Positions 62,214-64,000 of a stretch of DNA of 64,000 bases are shown piece by piece. The translations under genes and the position numbers were made by a program. This stretch comes from Cucumis sativus. Its lineage: Eukaryota > Streptophyta > Magnoliopsida > Cucurbitales > Cucurbitaceae. The stretch is from contig NC_026655.2 in NCBI RefSeq assembly GCF_000004075.3, positions 4,340,001 through 4,404,000 of the forward strand, in the 5' to 3' direction. The notes under the pieces were generated by a model. That model worked only from the letters and a program-made list of their open reading frames with translations. It ran no database searches and was not told the DNA's origin. Every line of letters starts with the position of its first letter. Position 1 is the stretch's first letter.

Positions 62214-63002
62214 TGTATCAGAACCGTCCATTTCCAGAAGAAGGAAAAAGAGAAAAGAGAAAAGAGTATCAAAATTTAGAGTCCTTACAAATTTTGACCC
62301 TTCTGACCTTTCTGGTGTGGGACACTTCCATTCCAGCTGCAAGCCATCCTGACCTATAGATCTGACTTTTTTCAAACCCTACCAATTTTTTTGTTATTAC
62401 TGTAATACCCTTTATTGTTATTATTCTCAATAAATATTTGATTTGATGAGGAAGCATCAATTTGGCTTAGAATGCAATAAAGAGTTTTAAAATATTTTTT
62501 TTAGAAAAAGAAAAAAAAAGGAAAAAGAGAGAAAAGGTTGTTCACAGATTCCTGAGTCTGTGAGACTCTGCTATGTGTATGATGGCACATAACCCACAAA
62601 CTCTAACAAGAAGACAAACAGAGCCCACCTAACAAACAGCACAAGAAAGGAGGAGAGGAAAAAGAAAGAGAGAAAGAGAGAAAGAGAGAAAATCGCTTCA
62701 TAATCACTCCTTTTTTTTGTGGTTTTTTTCTTGTTTTTCTTCTTCCAATTCCTCTTCATTCAAATCTGGTAATGGAACAACAAAAAAGTTTGATTTAACT
62801 AAAGTTTATTAAAGTTTTATGCTTTTCTCTCTTTCAACTCAATTTCACTCCTACTCTATTCCCTTTGTTTCACTTTCTCTTCTAAAAGCCTTTGTTTTTT
62901 GTTTATTTCTTCCATTCATTTCCCTTTCTTCTTCTTCTTCTTCTTCTTCTTCCTCCTCCTCCTTCAGTTTCGTGCTTACATTCTAATCCTTGTTCAACAA
63001 TC

Positions 63003-63590
63003 ATGCCTGTAGTTACAGTTGGTGAACACATGAAATTGAGAAGACCCAGAAGCGATTTGAGCCATTTGAACCAACCCATTTCAGAATCAGATCCGAACCC
63101 ATCAATCCCTTCTATAATTCAATCCACTCGTTGCAAATCCACCATTTCTTCTCTTCTTCTCTCTACTTTTTCCAATAATACAACTAGTGGCCCCAATGAG
63201 TCTTTACCCTCTTCCATTATCACCACCAATAGGAAGAAGAACAATTTCTCTTCTGCAACTCTCCGGGGTCTCGGTTGTACAACCGCCGCTTCTCAACAAG
63301 TATCTGTTCCGGCTGTAATTCGAACTTCAGCGGACTGGGAGAAGAAGAAGACAAGGAAAAAAAAGCAGAAGAGCTCTAAGAACAAGACCCAACAAGGAAT
63401 TGTTGATGCTTCTCATTTTCAACCTAATTCGAGTATGAACTCTGCTAGCTGTTTAGACGCCCAGGATGTTTGGTGTGGCCCTGGAATTGGATTCTCTGCA
63501 GATGCGGCTGCTTCTGTGGATTGTGTTGTTGCTAGAAGACATGCTTCTGGAAGAGGAAAAATCGATTTGGAGAAGATTAATCAGAGGGAG
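63003..63590 (+). CDS. probable RING-type E3 ubiquitin ligase, first exon (3' part outside window)
   Basis: Start at 63003 (MPVVTVGEHMKLRRPRSDLSHL) preferred over 62892 because the upstream in-frame stretch is low-complexity FLLLLLLLLPPPP encoded by a leader CTT repeat. Exon 1 ends at 63590 (NQRE|GTACTC) after 196 codons; the rest is intron to the window edge. Features: Ser-rich N-terminus, SSATLRGLGC, QQVSVPAVIRTSADWE, a Lys-rich patch (KKKTRKKKQKSSKNK, possible NLS) and DVWCGPGIGFSADAA...RHASGRGK. These blocks recall a plant family of large RING-finger proteins whose RING lies at the far C-terminus, beyond this window. The RING itself is not visible, so the assignment is by N-terminal resemblance only. 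Confidence 0.5.
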
Positions 63591-64000
63591 GTACTCACTC
63601 TTCTTTGTCCTATTTTGTTCTGAATTTATATTTTGAATTTCTTTCTTCAGTGTCGATGTGTCCTTCTGTTGTTGTTATTGTTAAGCATTCGTGTCGATTC
63701 CTTAGTTAAAGAAGAATTTGGATGTTTATTTTATTTCGGCTTTTGTCATTTTATTATCCAGATGTGGGTTTCTTCTGGGTTTTTTTAATCGAACTTTATA
63801 GTCTCCGTTTTTTTTTTAAAAAATTTTCAATAGGTTTCTTCTAATTCAGTTTTACCCTGTTCGACTTCCATTCTTGGAACTTGTTTGATTTCATTCTTCT
63901 TCGTAAATTCGAGTAATTAATGCAAATGGGTATGGATTAGATTCGATTCTTTGGGGCTATAAAAATGAGAAATCACTTGTTCATCGTTGAGTATCGATAA
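63591..64000 (+). other. intron 1 of the RING-type gene, incomplete
   Basis: Begins GTACTC and is T-rich throughout. No convincing acceptor followed by open coding sequence is seen before the window ends. Confidence 0.55.

Larger units (their letters stand above)
55350..63002. other. gene-poor region of about 7.6 kb
   Basis: Strongly AT-rich. It holds a MITE at 55592-55806, TA tracts (57449-57462, 58203-58220), a (GAA)n microsatellite at 62181-62213, and at its right end the leader of the RING-type gene, with a pyrimidine-rich CTTCTTC tract at 62930-62962. I checked both strands for domains, tRNAs and well-known conserved miRNA sequences and saw none. Confidence 0.55.

Noticed and set aside
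62142-62375. Minus-strand frames with long Phe or Ser runs near 62057-62375
   Set aside because: Produced by the (GAA)n microsatellite, not by a gene.
1-64000. CRISPR arrays, operons, bacterial-type elements
   Set aside because: No spaced direct-repeat arrays. Intron-rich genes and plant families show this is eukaryotic nuclear DNA.

Overview
This window is nuclear DNA from a flowering plant. Genes have GT-AG introns, the spacers are AT-rich, and there is a nuclear-type tRNA-Leu, a Copia LTR retrotransposon and plant-only families (CBP60, LRK10-like receptor kinases, NACK kinesin, type-2 nsLTP, RTNLB reticulon). The palindromic 'TCTATC..GATAGA' inverted-repeat elements and the gene content make me think of a cucurbit, but that is an impression, not a proof.

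Layout. 1-1648 (+): 3' part of a CBP60/SARD1-type calmodulin-binding transcription factor. 5549-36767 (all -): a tandem array of eight LRK10-like receptor kinase units (called A to H here) plus several ectodomain relics. A (5549-12779) is a pseudogene split by a 4.26-kb Copia element (8164-12423, target duplication ACTAT). B (13308-15617), D (20221-22429), F (27399-30158) and G (31182-33512) have intact spliced reading frames of 632, 659, 666 and 656 aa. C (16432-18371) keeps its kinase but its ectodomain has decayed. E (24019-26630) carries a 43-bp deletion in the kinase. H (35868-36767) is an ectodomain with no kinase. 40893-44939 (+): a 13-exon NACK1/HINKEL-type kinesin of 960 aa. 45577-45849 (-): a type-2 lipid-transfer protein. 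49224-50774 (+): a reticulon-like protein of 219 aa. 52615-52839 (+): an unknown small membrane protein. 53516-53596 (+): tRNA-Leu(CAG). 53821-55349 (-): an unknown 155-aa, probably mitochondrial protein. 55350-63002: gene-poor DNA with a MITE. 63003 to the right edge (+): first exon of a probable RING-type E3 ligase.

How the array is built. I distinguish three ectodomain classes. Type 2 carries the motif Y-x-C-G-x-L-V-N-I-x-Y-P-F-W-G (B, D, E, F, H). Type 1 carries S-C-G-N-G-P-N-I-S-Y-P-F-W (G and the relics). Type 3 carries F-P-F-W-R-Y (A). There are two kinase classes: a non-RD class with HFD in the catalytic loop (A, C, D, E, F) and an RD class with HRD (B, G). Every ectodomain exon whose end I could place stops in phase 1, and a small symmetric 1-1 exon of 33 to 42 nt follows (two such exons in A). 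Ectodomains and kinases can therefore be recombined without breaking the frame. The array shows mixed pairs (type 3 with non-RD in A, type 2 with RD in B), and a type-1 relic lies inside intron 1 of E. This looks like a receptor locus evolving by ectodomain exchange, birth and death, and it is the most interesting thing in the window.
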